Under the pieces are notes generated by a model. That model was not told the origin of the DNA and ran no database searches. It was given only the letters and a program-made list of their open reading frames with translations. Shown piece by piece: positions 46,686-56,420 of a DNA stretch of 64,000 nucleotides. Numbering within the stretch: the first letter of the stretch is position 1; every line of letters begins with the position of its first letter. A program made the position numbers and the translations under genes. This DNA is from Streptomyces sp. PT12 (GTDB taxonomy: Bacteria > Actinomycetota > Actinomycetes > Streptomycetales > Streptomycetaceae): assembly GCF_003311645.1 (NCBI RefSeq), contig NZ_QEST01000184.1, positions 332,580 to 396,579 of the forward strand, in the 5' to 3' direction.

Positions 46686-47078
46686 ATGGCGGACACCGGC
46701 GATGCGGCGCCCTGTGATCTGGTCACCGTGCCTGCCCGGGAAGGACTCGAAGCCGTCGACATCCTGCGGCTGCGGCACGGCGTGGGCCCGGTGCTGCACG
46801 ACAGGGAGGGCGACACCCTGGGTTTCATCGTTCCACCGGGGACCGCCGAACGCTGGGACCTGCCGGGGAGCGCGTGCACCCAGACCTACACCGGCGCACG
46901 CCGGGGCACGCAACCGCCGGTGACGGGGAGCGGCTGGCTCGTGCCCCCCGAGGGCGCGGTCATCGCCGCCACCGAGCCCGACCGGCTGCGCGCCGCGCTC
47001 AACGAGGCCGTGTCGATGCTGCGCGTCGTGGACCGCTGCCGAGCCTTCGCCGGCCGCCCGTCACACTGGAGGGCGTGA
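46686..47078 (+). CDS. Small conserved protein resembling Streptomyces primase-polymerase-like proteins
   Basis: A 130-residue soluble protein. Its pattern ('AREGLEAVDILRLRHGVGPV', 'TLGFIVPPGTAERWDLPGSA', 'GSGWLVPPEGAV', 'PDRLRAALNEAVSMLR') recalls small Streptomyces proteins annotated as bifunctional primase/polymerase N-terminal-like, but no catalytic Asp pair is visible, so an enzymatic role is doubtful. It has an excellent ribosome site (AAGGAGGAG), overlaps the next gene by GTGA, and is divergent from the NsdA-like gene over 184 bases. Confidence 0.65.
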   Translation: MADTGDAAPCDLVTVPAREGLEAVDILRLRHGVGPVLHDREGDTLGFIVPPGTAERWDLPGSACTQTYTGARRGTQPPVTGSGWLVPPEGAVIAATEPDRLRAALNEAVSMLRVVDRCRAFAGRPSHWRA

Positions 47079-47938
47079 GAAACAGAGCGCGGCGCGCGCG
47101 GGGCCCCGAGAGCGTCGAGGAGCCGGTGGGCGGTGGGCTGGCGCGGCTCGTTCCCGACCCCCAACGCGCCGAGAGCTGGGAGCTGTTGATCGACGGCGCC
47201 CCGCAGTCCCATGTCGATCTGGCCGACCCGACGCGGCTGGTCTTCGAGTACCAGCGGCGCCTTGGCCACATGGCCGACCTCGCCGCGCCCCCGGGGCGGC
47301 CGCTCGCGGTGGTGCACCTGGGCGGCGGGGCGCTGAGCATCGCGCGCTATGTCGCGGTCACCAGGCCGCGTTCGACCCAGCAGGTCGCCGAGCCCGACGT
47401 CCGGCTCACCGACCTGGTCAGGCGCGAGCTGCCGCTGCCGCACGGCGCGCGGATCCGGGTGCGCGCCGGGGACGCGCGCGAGGTGCTTGGCAGGATCGCG
47501 GACGGCTGGGCCGACCTGGTCATCACGGATGTCTTCGACGAGGCGCGCACGCCCGCGCATGTGACCAGCGGGGAGTTCCTTGACGAGGTCCGCAGGGTTC
47601 TGCGCCCCGGCGGCACCTACGCGGCCAATGTCACGGACGGGCCGCCCTTTCCGCACCTGCGCGGCCAAGTGGCCACGGTCCGCAGCCGTTTCACGGATGT
47701 GGTGCTCATGGCCGAGCCGCCCGTGCTCAGCGGGCGGCGCTACGGCAACGGCGTCCTGTGGGCCGCCGACCGCCCGTTGCCCCTCGTCGAGCTCGGCCAC
47801 CGCTGCGCCGCGGACCCGTCTCCCGCGCGGCTGCTCGCGGGCCGCGACCTGGCCGACTTCGCGGCGGGGGCCCTGCCGGTCACCGATGCCACGGCCCTGC
47901 CGTCGCCGCCCCCGCCCGCGGGGACGTTCGACGTGTGA
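47075..47938 (+). CDS. Spermidine-synthase-like methyltransferase-fold protein
   Basis: A 287-residue Rossmann-fold protein. 'LAVVHLGGGALSIARYVAVT' (motif I, with GGGA in place of GxGxG), 'RIRVRAGDAREVLGRIADGW' and 'ADLVITDVFDEARTPAHVTS' follow the spermidine synthase layout, including the Asp of the catalytic strand. It is shorter than fused actinobacterial synthases and lacks membrane helices. The polyamine substrate cannot be confirmed. GTG at 47075 overlaps the preceding stop (GTGA), so the two genes are coupled. Confidence 0.82.
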   Translation: MRNRARRARGPESVEEPVGGGLARLVPDPQRAESWELLIDGAPQSHVDLADPTRLVFEYQRRLGHMADLAAPPGRPLAVVHLGGGALSIARYVAVTRPRSTQQVAEPDVRLTDLVRRELPLPHGARIRVRAGDAREVLGRIADGWADLVITDVFDEARTPAHVTSGEFLDEVRRVLRPGGTYAANVTDGPPFPHLRGQVATVRSRFTDVVLMAEPPVLSGRRYGNGVLWAADRPLPLVELGHRCAADPSPARLLAGRDLADFAAGALPVTDATALPSPPPPAGTFDV

Positions 47939-48265
47939 GGGGCGGGCTGCGCTGGCTTTGCGGGCTGCGCTCGCTTTGCGGGGCGGCTACGGTCCTGACG
48001 TCCTCCCGTTCGCCGTCGGCCGGGTGTCGGGGGTGGGGCGGTGCCGGTCACCGATGGGCACCTACGGGAGGGAGGGTGGTGGGTGGCGGTCGTCGCGGTC
48101 ACCGGTCGGCTGGGGCGGGGGCCGTTCGCCGAACGGGCGCGGCCGCGTCCCTCGTTGGCGGCCGTTTCGCCGGTGGTCGGCTGAGGTAGCGCGCACCCTT
48201 CGGGCCTGCCCTGGCCGCCGCTCCCGTCGTTCACCGCGCGCACGTTGAGCTGAGGTGGCGGGCCG
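47939..48265. other. Intergenic region without a recognisable gene
   Basis: About 330 GC-rich bases between the spermidine-synthase-like gene and the degraded two-gene remnant. I see short G/C-rich direct repeats (GGGCTGCGCT(G/C)GCTTTGCGGG near 47943) but no credible ORF or strong hairpin. Confidence 0.5.
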
Positions 48266-48587
48266 GTGCGGGGCCGGGGTCGCGCGTCGTTGGAGTTCTT
48301 GGCCGAGCTCATGGAGACGGCGCGCGCGGCTTCGGACCTGGGTTCGATCAGTCCCCTCGTCCCGCTGATCGCTTCGTGGAAGTCGACCGCTGAGGTCTAC
48401 GCTGATCCCGAACCGGCTGACCAGCTCCGGCAGTCGACGGATGATGACCTGGGGCCGGTCGAGCCCCCCCGAGTGATGTGCGCGAGAGGTCACCGGTGGC
48501 GGGCGTGTCTGGTATCTGTTCGACCGGGAGAGGCGGGCCTGCTGGCTGAAGCTGGCCTCTCTGCGGCATCCGAGGAAGACCGAGTAG
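48266..48587 (+). pseudogene. Degraded two-gene remnant, possible toxin-antitoxin module
   Basis: Frame 2 from about 48266 reads as real protein ('LEFLAELMETARAASDLGSI', 'LVPLIASWKSTAEVYADP') and would end naturally as 'DDDLGPVEPPE-stop' if the C run at 48464-48470 had six rather than seven Cs; the TGA would be 48474-48476. Right after, frame 3 encodes 'REVTGGGRVWYLFDRERRA' continuing 'CWLKLASLRHPRKTE' to TAG at 48585, the look of a small toxin's C-terminus without its start. The upstream antitoxin N-terminus is missing. The toxin-antitoxin reading is inference from size, order and overlap. Confidence 0.5.
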
Positions 48588-48678
48588 CCGTTCCCGCGCC
48601 ACCGGACCCACCGTAGCCGCCCGCCAGCCGCCCGCGGGGCGCCCGCCAGCCGCCCGCGGGGCGCCCGGCGCCGACCCG

Positions 48679-48704
48679 CCCCCGGCCCCGCGAGGGGCCG
48701 GGGG
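48679..48704 (-). terminator. Terminator of the bglC operon
   Basis: CCCCCGGCCCC (48679-48689) and GGGGCCGGGGG (48694-48704) pair perfectly around a GCGA tetraloop, about 80 bases past the bglC stop. Confidence 0.8.
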
Positions 48705-48786
48705 CCTGGCTTCCCCTGTCCCCCCTTCCGGGAGGGATGCCGGAAGGGCTTCCGGGCGGACGCGGGGAGTCGTGGGCCCGCGCGCC

Positions 48787-50205
48787 TCAGCTGGTGGCGG
48801 GCAGGCGTCCCGAGGCGGCGACCCCCGCGTACCAGCGGGCGCTGGCCTTGGGGGTGCGCTGGAGGGTGTCGAAGTCGACGTGGACGACGCCGAAGCGCTT
48901 GCTGTAGCCGTAGGCCCACTCGAAGTTGTCGAGCAGCGACCACAGGAAGTAGCCGCGCACGTCGGCGCCCTGCTCGATGGCCTGGTGGACGGCGGCGAGG
49001 TGGCCGTGGAGGTAGGCGATCCGATCCGGGTCGTGCACCGCGCCCGCGGCGTCGACCTTGTCCTCGAACGCGGCGCCGTTCTCGGTGATGTACAGCGGGA
49101 GGTTGGGCACCTCGGTCCTGAAGCGGGTCAGCATCTCGACCATGCCGGTCGGGTCGATGACCCAGCCCATGTCCGTGAGCTGCCCGGCCGCCAGGTGGAA
49201 CTCGACGTCCTCGGAGCCCACCCAGGGGGAGTGCGCGGACGAGCCGTGGCCGTCGTTGCGCGAGACCACCTCGCCGCCCGTGGGGGCGGAGACGACGGTG
49301 GGGTTGTAGTAGTTCAGCCCGAGGAAGTCGATCGGCTGGTGGATCAGCGCCTCGTCGCCGTCGCGCAGGAACGACCAGTCCGAGGCGCGGGCGGTGTCCC
49401 GGCGCAGGTCGTCGGGGTAGCCGCCGTGCAGCACCGGGCCCGTGTAGATCCGGGTCTGGAGCGCGTCGATGCGCCGCGCCGCGTCCACGTCGTCGGGGGA
49501 GTCCGTGCGGGGCCTGATGACGCCGGGGTTGAACGTGATCCCGATCTCCGCGTTGCGCGGCAGGACCGAGCGGAGGGCCTGGACGCCGAGGCCGTGGGCG
49601 ACGTTGAGGTGGTGCGACGCCTTGAGCACGGACTCCGGCTCCGTGCGCCCCGGGGCGTGCACGCCGGAGCCATAGCCCAGGAACGCGCTGCAGAAGGGCT
49701 CGTTGAGCGTGGTCCACATCGAGACCCGGTCGCCCAGGGCCTCGCCCACGATCTGGGCGTACTCGGCGTAGCGTTCGGCCGTCTCGCGCTCCGGCCAGCC
49801 GCCCGCGTCCTCCAGCTCCTGGGGCAGGTCCCAGTGGTAGAGGGTGATGGCCGGGGTGATGCCCCGCTCGAGCAGGCCGTCGGCCAGGCCCCGGTAGAAG
49901 TCAAGGCCGCGCTGGACGGCCGGGCCACGCCCGGTGGGCTGGACGCGCGACCAGGACACCGAGAAGCGGTAGGCGCCCAGGCCGAGTTCGGCCATGAGGC
50001 GGATGTCGTCCTGCCACCGGTGGTAGTGGTCGCAGGCCACATCGCCCGTGTCACCGGCGTGCACCTTGCCCGGGGTGCGGGCGAAGGTGTCCCAGATGGA
50101 GGGGGTGCGGCCGTCCTCGGCGGCGGCACCCTCGATCTGGTACGACGCGGTGGCCGAGCCCCACAGGAAGTCCGGTGGGAAGACCCTGGGTTGGTTTTCA
50201 GTCAT
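48787..50205 (-). CDS. bglC: GH1 beta-glucosidase (cellobiase)
   Basis: A 472-residue intracellular GH1 enzyme that splits imported cellobiose and short cello-oligosaccharides to glucose. Acid/base Glu169 is in 'MWTTLNEPF' and nucleophile Glu375 in '[10 protein letters not shown]'; the N-terminal '[19 protein letters not shown]' is the family signature. No signal peptide. It ends the cebEFG-bglC locus, 55 bases after cebG. A one-mismatch CebR box begins on the first base of its start codon (50205-50218), so CebR could block its own promoter or transcription from cebG. Confidence 0.96.
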   Translation of the reverse strand: MTENQPRVFPPDFLWGSATASYQIEGAAAEDGRTPSIWDTFARTPGKVHAGDTGDVACDHYHRWQDDIRLMAELGLGAYRFSVSWSRVQPTGRGPAVQRGLDFYRGLADGLLERGITPAITLYHWDLPQELEDAGGWPERETAERYAEYAQIVGEALGDRVSMWTTLNEPFCSAFLGYGSGVHAPGRTEPESVLKASHHLNVAHGLGVQALRSVLPRNAEIGITFNPGVIRPRTDSPDDVDAARRIDALQTRIYTGPVLHGGYPDDLRRDTARASDWSFLRDGDEALIHQPIDFLGLNYYNPTVVSAPTGGEVVSRNDGHGSSAHSPWVGSEDVEFHLAAGQLTDMGWVIDPTGMVEMLTRFRTEVPNLPLYITENGAAFEDKVDAAGAVHDPDRIAYLHGHLAAVHQAIEQGADVRGYFLWSLLDNFEWAYGYSKRFGVVHVDFDTLQRTPKASARWYAGVAASGRLPATS

Positions 50206-50218
50206 GGAAGCGCTCCCA
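50205..50218. promoter_or_regulatory. CebR box overlapping the bglC start codon
   Basis: TGGAAGCGCTCCCA matches the palindrome TGGGAGCGCTCCCA at 13 of 14 positions. It covers the bglC initiation site and lies in the 55-base cebG-bglC gap, giving CebR a second control point. Confidence 0.8.
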
Positions 50219-50260
50219 TTCTTGCTCGTAGAGAAGGTATCAACCGCGGTGCCGGGGTGC

Positions 50261-51172
50261 TCAGCCCTTGAGCGCTCCGTGCATGATGCCGCCCACGATC
50301 TGCTTGCCGAACAGGACGAACGCGATCAGCAGCGGCAGCGTGCCGAGGAAGGCGCCAGCCATGATCACGCCCTGGTCGGGGATGTAGCCGCGGCCGAGGT
50401 TGGTGAGGGCGACCTGGACGGTCGGGTTCTGCTGGGTGAGCGCGATGATCGGCCAGAAGAACTCGTTCCACGCCGCCACGAACGTGAGCATCCCCAGCAC
50501 GGCCATGGCCGGTCTGGCCGCGGGGAAGACGACGTGCCACACGACGCGCAGGCTGCTCGCGCCGTCGACGCGCGCGGCCTCGATCAGCTCGGTGGGCAGC
50601 GCCTGTATGAGGTACTGGCGCATGAAGAACACGCCAAAGGCGCTGACCATCGTGGGCAGGATGACCGCCTGGAGGTGGCCCGTCCACTCGATCTCGGCGA
50701 TCGCCATGAACAGCGGCACCACGGTGAGCTGCGGCGGCACCATCATGGTGCCGATGACCAGCAGCATCATGAAGTTCTTCGCCCGGAACCGCAGCTTGGC
50801 GAACGCGAAGCCCGCGAGCGTCGCGAACAGCACCGTGGACACGGTGATCGCCCCGGCCACGAAGATGGTGTTGGTCATGGCCTTGACCAGATTGGCGTCG
50901 TTCCACGCGGCCTCGAGGTTGTCGAAGAGCCGGTCGCCGAACCAGAACGGCGGGGTGCGCTCGCTCAGCCTGGCGTTGTCGTGGGACGCGGCGATCGCCG
51001 AGTAGAGCAGCGGGAGGATCGACCCGACGGCGAAGACGACCAGGATCAGATAGGTGAGCCACCCGGCCCTGTGCTGCTGCCCCGCGGCCCTAACCCCCCT
51101 GCGGCGCTTGGCCGTTCGGGGAGCGGGGGCGTCGGCGGCCTTCTCGGGGTGGGTCCGCGTCGCGGTGGCCAT
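50261..51172 (-). CDS. cebG: Cellobiose ABC transporter permease CebG
   Basis: A 303-residue MalG-type permease with six membrane helices and the EAA loop '[20 protein letters not shown]', which contacts the ATPase. The N-terminus (1-40) is basic and disordered. It forms the membrane channel with CebF. The ATG overlaps the cebF stop (ATGA). No ATPase gene is local; Streptomyces use the shared MsiK ATPase encoded elsewhere. Confidence 0.95.
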   Translation of the reverse strand: MATATRTHPEKAADAPAPRTAKRRRGVRAAGQQHRAGWLTYLILVVFAVGSILPLLYSAIAASHDNARLSERTPPFWFGDRLFDNLEAAWNDANLVKAMTNTIFVAGAITVSTVLFATLAGFAFAKLRFRAKNFMMLLVIGTMMVPPQLTVVPLFMAIAEIEWTGHLQAVILPTMVSAFGVFFMRQYLIQALPTELIEAARVDGASSLRVVWHVVFPAARPAMAVLGMLTFVAAWNEFFWPIIALTQQNPTVQVALTNLGRGYIPDQGVIMAGAFLGTLPLLIAFVLFGKQIVGGIMHGALKG

Positions 51173-52209
51173 CACTCCTCCTCTCCTGTGCTGCGCCCCA
51201 CCCACCGGGTGATGAACGCGTAGAGCAGCCCGATGACGATCAGCAGCAGGAACATCGTCCAGGCGATGGCCGCGGCCCGGCCGAGGTGCCGGTTGGTCCA
51301 GCCCGTCTCGTACATGTAGAGGCCGAGCGTCTGGTACTGGCCCTGGGCGCCGCCCGCCTCGTCGCCGCCGAACAGCATGGGCTCGCCGAAGAGCTGCGTG
51401 GCGCCGATGGTCGAGACCACGACGGTGAACAGGATGGTCGGGCGCAGCGAGGGCAGCGTCACATGCACGAACTGCTGCCAGCGGGACGCCCCGTCGAGCG
51501 AGGCGGACTCGTACAGGTCGTTGGGGATGGCCTGCATGGCGGCGAGGTAGATCAGCGTGTTGTAGCCGGTCCAGCGCCAGATGACGATGGTCGACACGGC
51601 GAACTGGGAGCTCCAGTGGCCCGCCTCCCAGGCGACGCCGTCGATGCCGATGAGGCCGAGGCCCCAGTTGATGACGCCGTAGTCGCCCTGCCCGAAGAGC
51701 ATGACGAAGACGAGCGTCGCCGCCGCGATCGAGGTCGCGTACGGGGTGAGGATGGCGACGCGGAAGAACATGCTGCCGCGCATCCGGTAGTTGAGCAGGT
51801 GGGCCAGGCCCAGCGCCATCGCGAGCTGCGGCACGGTGGAGATGACGCCGATGGTGAACGTGTTCCCGAGGGCGTTCCAGAAGAACTCGTCGTCCCACAG
51901 GCGCGTGAAGTTCTCGAAGCCCACCCACTCCAGGTCGTTGGGGTTGTTCAGGTTGACCTGGTGGAGGGACGACCAGCCCGTGTAGAGGAGCGGGAAGAGG
52001 CCGAACGCCGCGAAGAAGAGGAAGAACGGCGCGATGAAGCCGTAGGGGCTGTACGTGATGTCCCAGCGGTAGCGCCGGGAGCGGCGCGCCTGGCGGCGCG
52101 CCTCCTTGGGGTCGGGTGCGGGCGCCTCGCCGCGGGGCGGCTTGTCAAGGCGCGGGGCCGCGCCCCCCGGGGTACCGGGGGGCGCGGCCTGACGGTGTTC
52201 AGTCGTCAT
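51172..52209 (-). CDS. cebF: Cellobiose ABC transporter permease CebF
   Basis: A 345-residue MalF-type permease. A charged proline-rich N-terminus (1-50) precedes six membrane helices, with EAA loop 'DLYESASLDGASRWQQFVHV'. It pairs with CebG in cello-oligosaccharide uptake. It begins 13 bases after the cebE stop and overlaps cebG by four bases, so the three are one operon. Confidence 0.95.
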   Translation of the reverse strand: MTTEHRQAAPPGTPGGAAPRLDKPPRGEAPAPDPKEARRQARRSRRYRWDITYSPYGFIAPFFLFFAAFGLFPLLYTGWSSLHQVNLNNPNDLEWVGFENFTRLWDDEFFWNALGNTFTIGVISTVPQLAMALGLAHLLNYRMRGSMFFRVAILTPYATSIAAATLVFVMLFGQGDYGVINWGLGLIGIDGVAWEAGHWSSQFAVSTIVIWRWTGYNTLIYLAAMQAIPNDLYESASLDGASRWQQFVHVTLPSLRPTILFTVVVSTIGATQLFGEPMLFGGDEAGGAQGQYQTLGLYMYETGWTNRHLGRAAAIAWTMFLLLIVIGLLYAFITRWVGRSTGEEE

Positions 52210-52222
52210 GGATCCGTCCTGC

Positions 52223-53560
52223 TCACTCGGCGACCGCGTTGTCCAGCGCGCTGACCACGTCGTCCCAGGCGTCGTCGGGGGACAGGTCGTTCTGCTCGAG
52301 GGCGACCAGGCCGTCCGTGATGCCCTCCTGGATCTGCTGGTCGTACGGGCCGATCACGGTCGTGGGCACGTCAGCGGAGGCCTGCGAGAAGATCTGGCCG
52401 ATCGGAGCGTCGTTGAAGTACGGGTGGGTGGCCTCAAGCACCTCGGGCAGCTGCTGGGCCTCGGCGGAGCTGGGGTAGCTGCCGCGCTCGGTGAAGAACG
52501 TGGCCAGCTGCTCGGGGGCGGTCAGCCACGCGACCAGGGCGACGGCCTCGTCCTTGTTCTCACCGGCCTCGGGGACGCCGAAGAACGCGCCGCCCCAGTT
52601 GGACGGGACGGGGGACTGGGCGACGTCCCACACGTCCTCGCCGCCCTCACCGGCCTGGGACTGGATGTAGCCGAGCATCCAGGCGGGGCAGGAGGGCAGG
52701 GTCGCGAAGTCGCCGTTGGCCATGGCCTGGTTCCAGTCGGGCTGGAACTGCTGGAGGCCGCTGGACAGGCCCGCCTCGGCGGCCTGCGTGGCCAGGTCCC
52801 AGCCGGTGGCGACCGCCTCGGAGTCCTCGTAGGCGATCTCGCCTTCGGCGTTGTAGTAGCGCTCCTCGTAGCCCGAGACCACGGCGTTGAACATGCCGCC
52901 CGCGGAGTCGAGGAACGCGACGCCATCGGGCCCGTCGGCCGCGAACTGCTCGCCGACCGCGAGGTAGTCCTCCCAGCCGCCCGCGAACAGCTCGGTCACC
53001 TCTTCGCGGTCGGTGGGCAGCCCGGCCTCCTCGAAGAAGTCGGTGCGGTAGCAGATGCCGGTCGGGCCGATGTCCGTGCCCAGGCCGATGAGCCGCCCGT
53101 CGGGGTCGGTCGCCTGCTGGTTCTTCCACTCCAGGAAGTGGCTCGCGTCGACGTCGGGGTACTCGTTGAAGTCCACCCAGCGGTCGGACAGCTCGGTGGT
53201 CATCTCGGCGATGTTGCCGATCTCGATGGCCTGGACGTCGAGCAGCCCGCTGTTCTGCGAGAGGCGCGTGCGCAGCTGTGTGATGTAGTCGCCGTTGTCC
53301 GTGATCGAGTCCTGCTCGATAGTGATGTGCGGGTTCAGCCGCTCGTACTCGTCGTAGAGTCCGGCCTCCTCGAAGCCGAACTGGCCGAAGACGCCGACCC
53401 GGAGAGTGATCTCCTCGTCTCCGTTGCCGCCGCCGTTGTCGTCGTCGTCGCTCGAACACGCGCCGAGCAACGCCGTGGACATGACGGCGGCGAGGCCGAC
53501 GGCGAGCGCTCTGCCCGCGCGCCGGCGCGATCGAAGGGTGGTACGTGGTGTGTTGCGCAT
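52223..53560 (-). CDS. cebE: Cellobiose/cello-oligosaccharide-binding lipoprotein CebE
   Basis: A 445-residue extracytoplasmic solute-binding protein. A signal peptide with lipobox 'ALLGAC' puts the lipidated Cys at residue 35, followed by an Asp/Gly-rich linker and a two-lobed sugar-binding fold ('VDFNEYPDVDASHFLEWKNQ', 'MANGDFATLPSCPAWMLGYI'). It captures cellobiose and cellotriose for CebFG and starts the operon. A perfect CebR box lies 114 bases upstream. ATG at 53560; the much longer open frame upstream has no promoter or homology. Confidence 0.96.
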   Translation of the reverse strand: MRNTPRTTLRSRRRAGRALAVGLAAVMSTALLGACSSDDDDNGGGNGDEEITLRVGVFGQFGFEEAGLYDEYERLNPHITIEQDSITDNGDYITQLRTRLSQNSGLLDVQAIEIGNIAEMTTELSDRWVDFNEYPDVDASHFLEWKNQQATDPDGRLIGLGTDIGPTGICYRTDFFEEAGLPTDREEVTELFAGGWEDYLAVGEQFAADGPDGVAFLDSAGGMFNAVVSGYEERYYNAEGEIAYEDSEAVATGWDLATQAAEAGLSSGLQQFQPDWNQAMANGDFATLPSCPAWMLGYIQSQAGEGGEDVWDVAQSPVPSNWGGAFFGVPEAGENKDEAVALVAWLTAPEQLATFFTERGSYPSSAEAQQLPEVLEATHPYFNDAPIGQIFSQASADVPTTVIGPYDQQIQEGITDGLVALEQNDLSPDDAWDDVVSALDNAVAE

Positions 53561-53673
53561 GACGTCGTCGTCCTCCTGGCGCACTGACGTTGCCTTCCCA
53601 GCCGGGTGGTTGCGACACGTGGGGATGGGGGCCTGGGCTCGGAACGTACGGGTTCTGTAGGGTTTGCTAGCCA

Positions 53674-53687
53674 TGGGAGCGCTCCCA
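53674..53687. promoter_or_regulatory. Perfect CebR box between cebE and cebR
   Basis: TGGGAGCGCTCCCA, a 14-bp perfect palindrome identical to the described streptomycete CebR site, lies between the divergent cebE and cebR genes. Cello-oligosaccharides release CebR from it. Confidence 0.95.
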
Positions 53688-53798
53688 GGCGTGATGGGTT
53701 GAAGGGTTCCCGAGTGCTGAGCGGGTGTCAAGGCGTAGAACCGTTCGTCTCGGATTCCGTGATGTAGTTGGATCCTGGGGCGGAAACGGGAGGAAGCG

Positions 53799-54836
53799 AT
53801 GGCAATGGCAAGGCGCGGCACCGGTCGCGACGGAAGACCGACACTTGAACAAGTCGCGGCCCGCGCGGGGGTGGGGCGCGGCACGGTGTCGCGCGTGATC
53901 AACGGTTCGCCTCGGGTGAGCGATCGCACGCGGGCCGCCGTCGAGCAGGCCATCGCCGACCTCGGCTACGTACCGCACCGGGCCGCGAGGGCGCTGGCCG
54001 CGAACCGCTCCGACGCCATCGCGATGGTCGTCCCCGAGGCGGAGACCAGGCTGTTCGCCGAGCCGTACTTCTCCGGCATCCTCAGGGGCGTCTCGGCGGA
54101 GCTCGCGGACACCGACATCCAGCTGCTGCTGACGCTGATCCGCACCCCGAAGGAGCGGGCGCGGTTCGCGCAGTACGCCGCGAGCCACCGCGTGGACGGC
54201 GTGCTGCTGGTGTCGGTGCACGGCGACGACCCGCTGCCCGACCAGCTGGCCGAGATGGGCATCCCGCTGGTGATGAACGGGCGCAGGTCGGCCGACGAGC
54301 TGGTCCCGCACGTCGACTGCGACAACATCGGCGGCGCCCAGCTCGCGGTCGAGCACCTGCTCGGGCGCGGCAGGACGAGCGTGGCGACGATCACGGGCCC
54401 CGCCGACATGTATGTGGCCAGGTGCCGCCTCGACGGCTACCGGGAGGCGCTGCGGGCGGCGGGCCGCAAGCAGGGCGAGGAGCTGGTCGGGCGCGGTGAC
54501 TTCACCGAGGAGAGCGGCCACTCGGCCATGCGCGAGCTGCTGATCAGGCGGCCGGGGCTCGACGCGGTGTTCTGCGCCTCCGACCTGATGGCCATCGGGG
54601 CCAGGCGCGCGCTGCGGGAGATGGGGCGTTCGGTACCGGACGACGTGGCGCTCGTCGGCTTCGACGACTCGGCGCTCGCCCGGCACATGGACCCGCCGCT
54701 GACCAGCGTGCGGCAGCCGATGGAGGGCATGGGGCGCGCGATGACGCGGGCGCTGCTCGCCGAGATCGCCGACGGGCCGCCCGAGCGGCCGCGCCTGGTG
54801 TTGCCGACCGAGCTGGTGCGGCGCGCGTCGTCGTGA
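53799..54836 (+). CDS. cebR: CebR, LacI-family cellobiose-responsive repressor
   Basis: A 345-residue LacI regulator: HTH and hinge at 12-68 ('TLEQVAARAGVGRGTVSRVI'), effector domain from about 70 ('MVVPEAETRLFAEPYFSGIL', 'FCASDLMAIGARRALREMG', 'LVGFDDSALARHMDPPLTSV'). Its DNA-reading position and the perfect palindrome beside it identify CebR, which represses cellulose-use genes and, in plant-pathogenic Streptomyces, thaxtomin synthesis. In this window its boxes also sit in front of the GH6 and GH48 cellulases. Confidence 0.95.
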   Translation: MAMARRGTGRDGRPTLEQVAARAGVGRGTVSRVINGSPRVSDRTRAAVEQAIADLGYVPHRAARALAANRSDAIAMVVPEAETRLFAEPYFSGILRGVSAELADTDIQLLLTLIRTPKERARFAQYAASHRVDGVLLVSVHGDDPLPDQLAEMGIPLVMNGRRSADELVPHVDCDNIGGAQLAVEHLLGRGRTSVATITGPADMYVARCRLDGYREALRAAGRKQGEELVGRGDFTEESGHSAMRELLIRRPGLDAVFCASDLMAIGARRALREMGRSVPDDVALVGFDDSALARHMDPPLTSVRQPMEGMGRAMTRALLAEIADGPPERPRLVLPTELVRRASS

Positions 54837-55373
54837 CGGGGGGCGTGAAGGGCGTCGGACCGGGGCGCGTTCGGGGTGTGTGACGCGCGGAGATTCGCGG
54901 GCGGTCGTGGGCGAGGCGCGTGTGCGCGGGCGGGTGACGGGGCGTGAAGTGGCCCCGCGCGGCGCGCCGTTGCCGGATCGATACGTTCACCTCTTGAACG
55001 CCGAGGCGTTGCCGCGTCGGCGCGCGCGGCTCCACGGGAGGGCTCCCGCGGGCCGCGTGGGGCGGTCGCGCCGCCCTGCCCCGGCACCCCGCCCAACTGC
55101 CCACGAAACGGGCGGCGTTCCGCCCCGGCCCGGCCCCGCCACGGCCGCGCGGGGAGCGGCCGGGCGCGCCCTGGGCCCTCGGGGGGGCGCGCGGTGGCCG
55201 CTGACTCCATGCGTTGAACGCAACGCCCCCCGTCCCTCGCGTCCCTCGCGCCCCGTGGCGCTCGTGGCCCCGAGGCTTGTCGTCAACGGCCTGACGCGGC
55301 GTGGCCGAACTGTGCCCGTCGGCCCGTGCAAGGACGGTCTCCGCGGGCGGCGGAGCGGTTTAAGGTCCCTGTC
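54837..55373. other. Intergenic region between cebR and the beta-propeller operon
   Basis: About 540 very GC-rich bases with no credible gene. A small IR, GTTCA-CCTCT-TGAAC, is at 54985-54999. The promoter of the downstream operon should lie near 55330-55370, where TTTAAGG interrupts the GC-rich run. Confidence 0.5.
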
Positions 55374-56411
55374 ATGGCTGTTCGGCACCTGTGCGATCCC
55401 GGGAAACTGGACATCCGCAGGCCGCTCCCCGGGCGGCCCGCCGTGGCGCAGCGCGTGACCGCGGTGGCCGTCTCGGAGGGCGTCGAGCGGGTCGCGGTGG
55501 CCACCGCCGCTCCGTGGTTCCCCGGCTTTGGCGAGCTGCTGCTGTGGGAGAACGCCTCCCACGGCGGGCAGGGCAGCGATCCCGTGCGCCTCGGGGTGTC
55601 GCGCCGCACGCCGGGAGTGGCGATCAGGGACCTGCTGTTCAGCCCGGGGGGCACGGCGTTGAGCGCGTCGTTCGGCGGGACCGAGGAGCAGCACGTCGGC
55701 CAGGTCGCGCACTGGACGCGGCTCGGCGCGCGCGAGCGGTGGCGGCGCTCCATCAGCCGCCCGTTCTACGCGGGGTACGGCGACTTCGGCGGCGTGCGGC
55801 TCGCGGTCAGCGGCGACGGGGCGACGGTGGCGGGCTGCGACCAGAGCAGCCGCAGCGTGGTGGCCTGGCGCGCCGCGGACGGCGAGCAGGTCGCCGACCC
55901 CGCGGGGATCGGCGGCAGCGAGGCCATCGCCGTGGACGCGGACGGCTCGCGCCTGGCGTTCCGGCTCTGCCGCCCGTACGAGCGCGCGCCCGAAGGCGCG
56001 ATCGCCGTGCTCGACCTGCGCGACGGGGCGCTCGCCACCCACCCGACGGGCCTCGACTGGTGCGCGGGCCTGGCCTTCTCGCCCGAGGGGCGCTCCCTCG
56101 CGGTGGTCGGCGCCGCCGAGTCGGCCGCGGTCGCGGTGCTCGTCGACCTGGACGGCGGCGCGCCCTCCACCGTCGCGCTCGCCGAACTCCCGGGCGAGGC
56201 GCGGCGGCAGGTGGTCCGCCCGGTGTGGGGCGCGGCGGGTCCGCGCGCGGCGGTGCGGGCCGGGCGCACGGTGACGGTGTGGGACCTGGCCGTGGGCGCG
56301 CCCCTGCTCGCGGTCTCCGACCTGGGCCGTTCGACGGCCTGGGCGCTGAGCCCCGAGGGGCGCGCGCTGGTCGTCGCGAGCCCCGAGCGGGTGCGCGCCC
56401 ACGCGGTGTGA
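55374..56411 (+). CDS. Beta-propeller (WD40-like) protein, unknown function
   Basis: A 345-residue protein of repeated four-strand blades: 'VTAVAVSEGVERVAVATAAP', 'IRDLLFSPGGTALSASFGG', 'RLAVSGDGATVAGCDQSSRS', 'WCAGLAFSPEGRSLAVVGAA', 'STAWALSPEGRALVVASPE'. The 'FSPxGxxLAV' pattern is that of WD40/YVTN propellers. No signal peptide or catalytic motif. Ten bases separate it from the next, larger propeller gene and three more genes' worth of spacing are absent, so the pair plus the following lipoprotein form one operon. A scaffold or sensor role is possible. Confidence 0.75.
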   Translation: MAVRHLCDPGKLDIRRPLPGRPAVAQRVTAVAVSEGVERVAVATAAPWFPGFGELLLWENASHGGQGSDPVRLGVSRRTPGVAIRDLLFSPGGTALSASFGGTEEQHVGQVAHWTRLGARERWRRSISRPFYAGYGDFGGVRLAVSGDGATVAGCDQSSRSVVAWRAADGEQVADPAGIGGSEAIAVDADGSRLAFRLCRPYERAPEGAIAVLDLRDGALATHPTGLDWCAGLAFSPEGRSLAVVGAAESAAVAVLVDLDGGAPSTVALAELPGEARRQVVRPVWGAAGPRAAVRAGRTVTVWDLAVGAPLLAVSDLGRSTAWALSPEGRALVVASPERVRAHAV

Positions 56412-56420
56412 GGACGGGCG

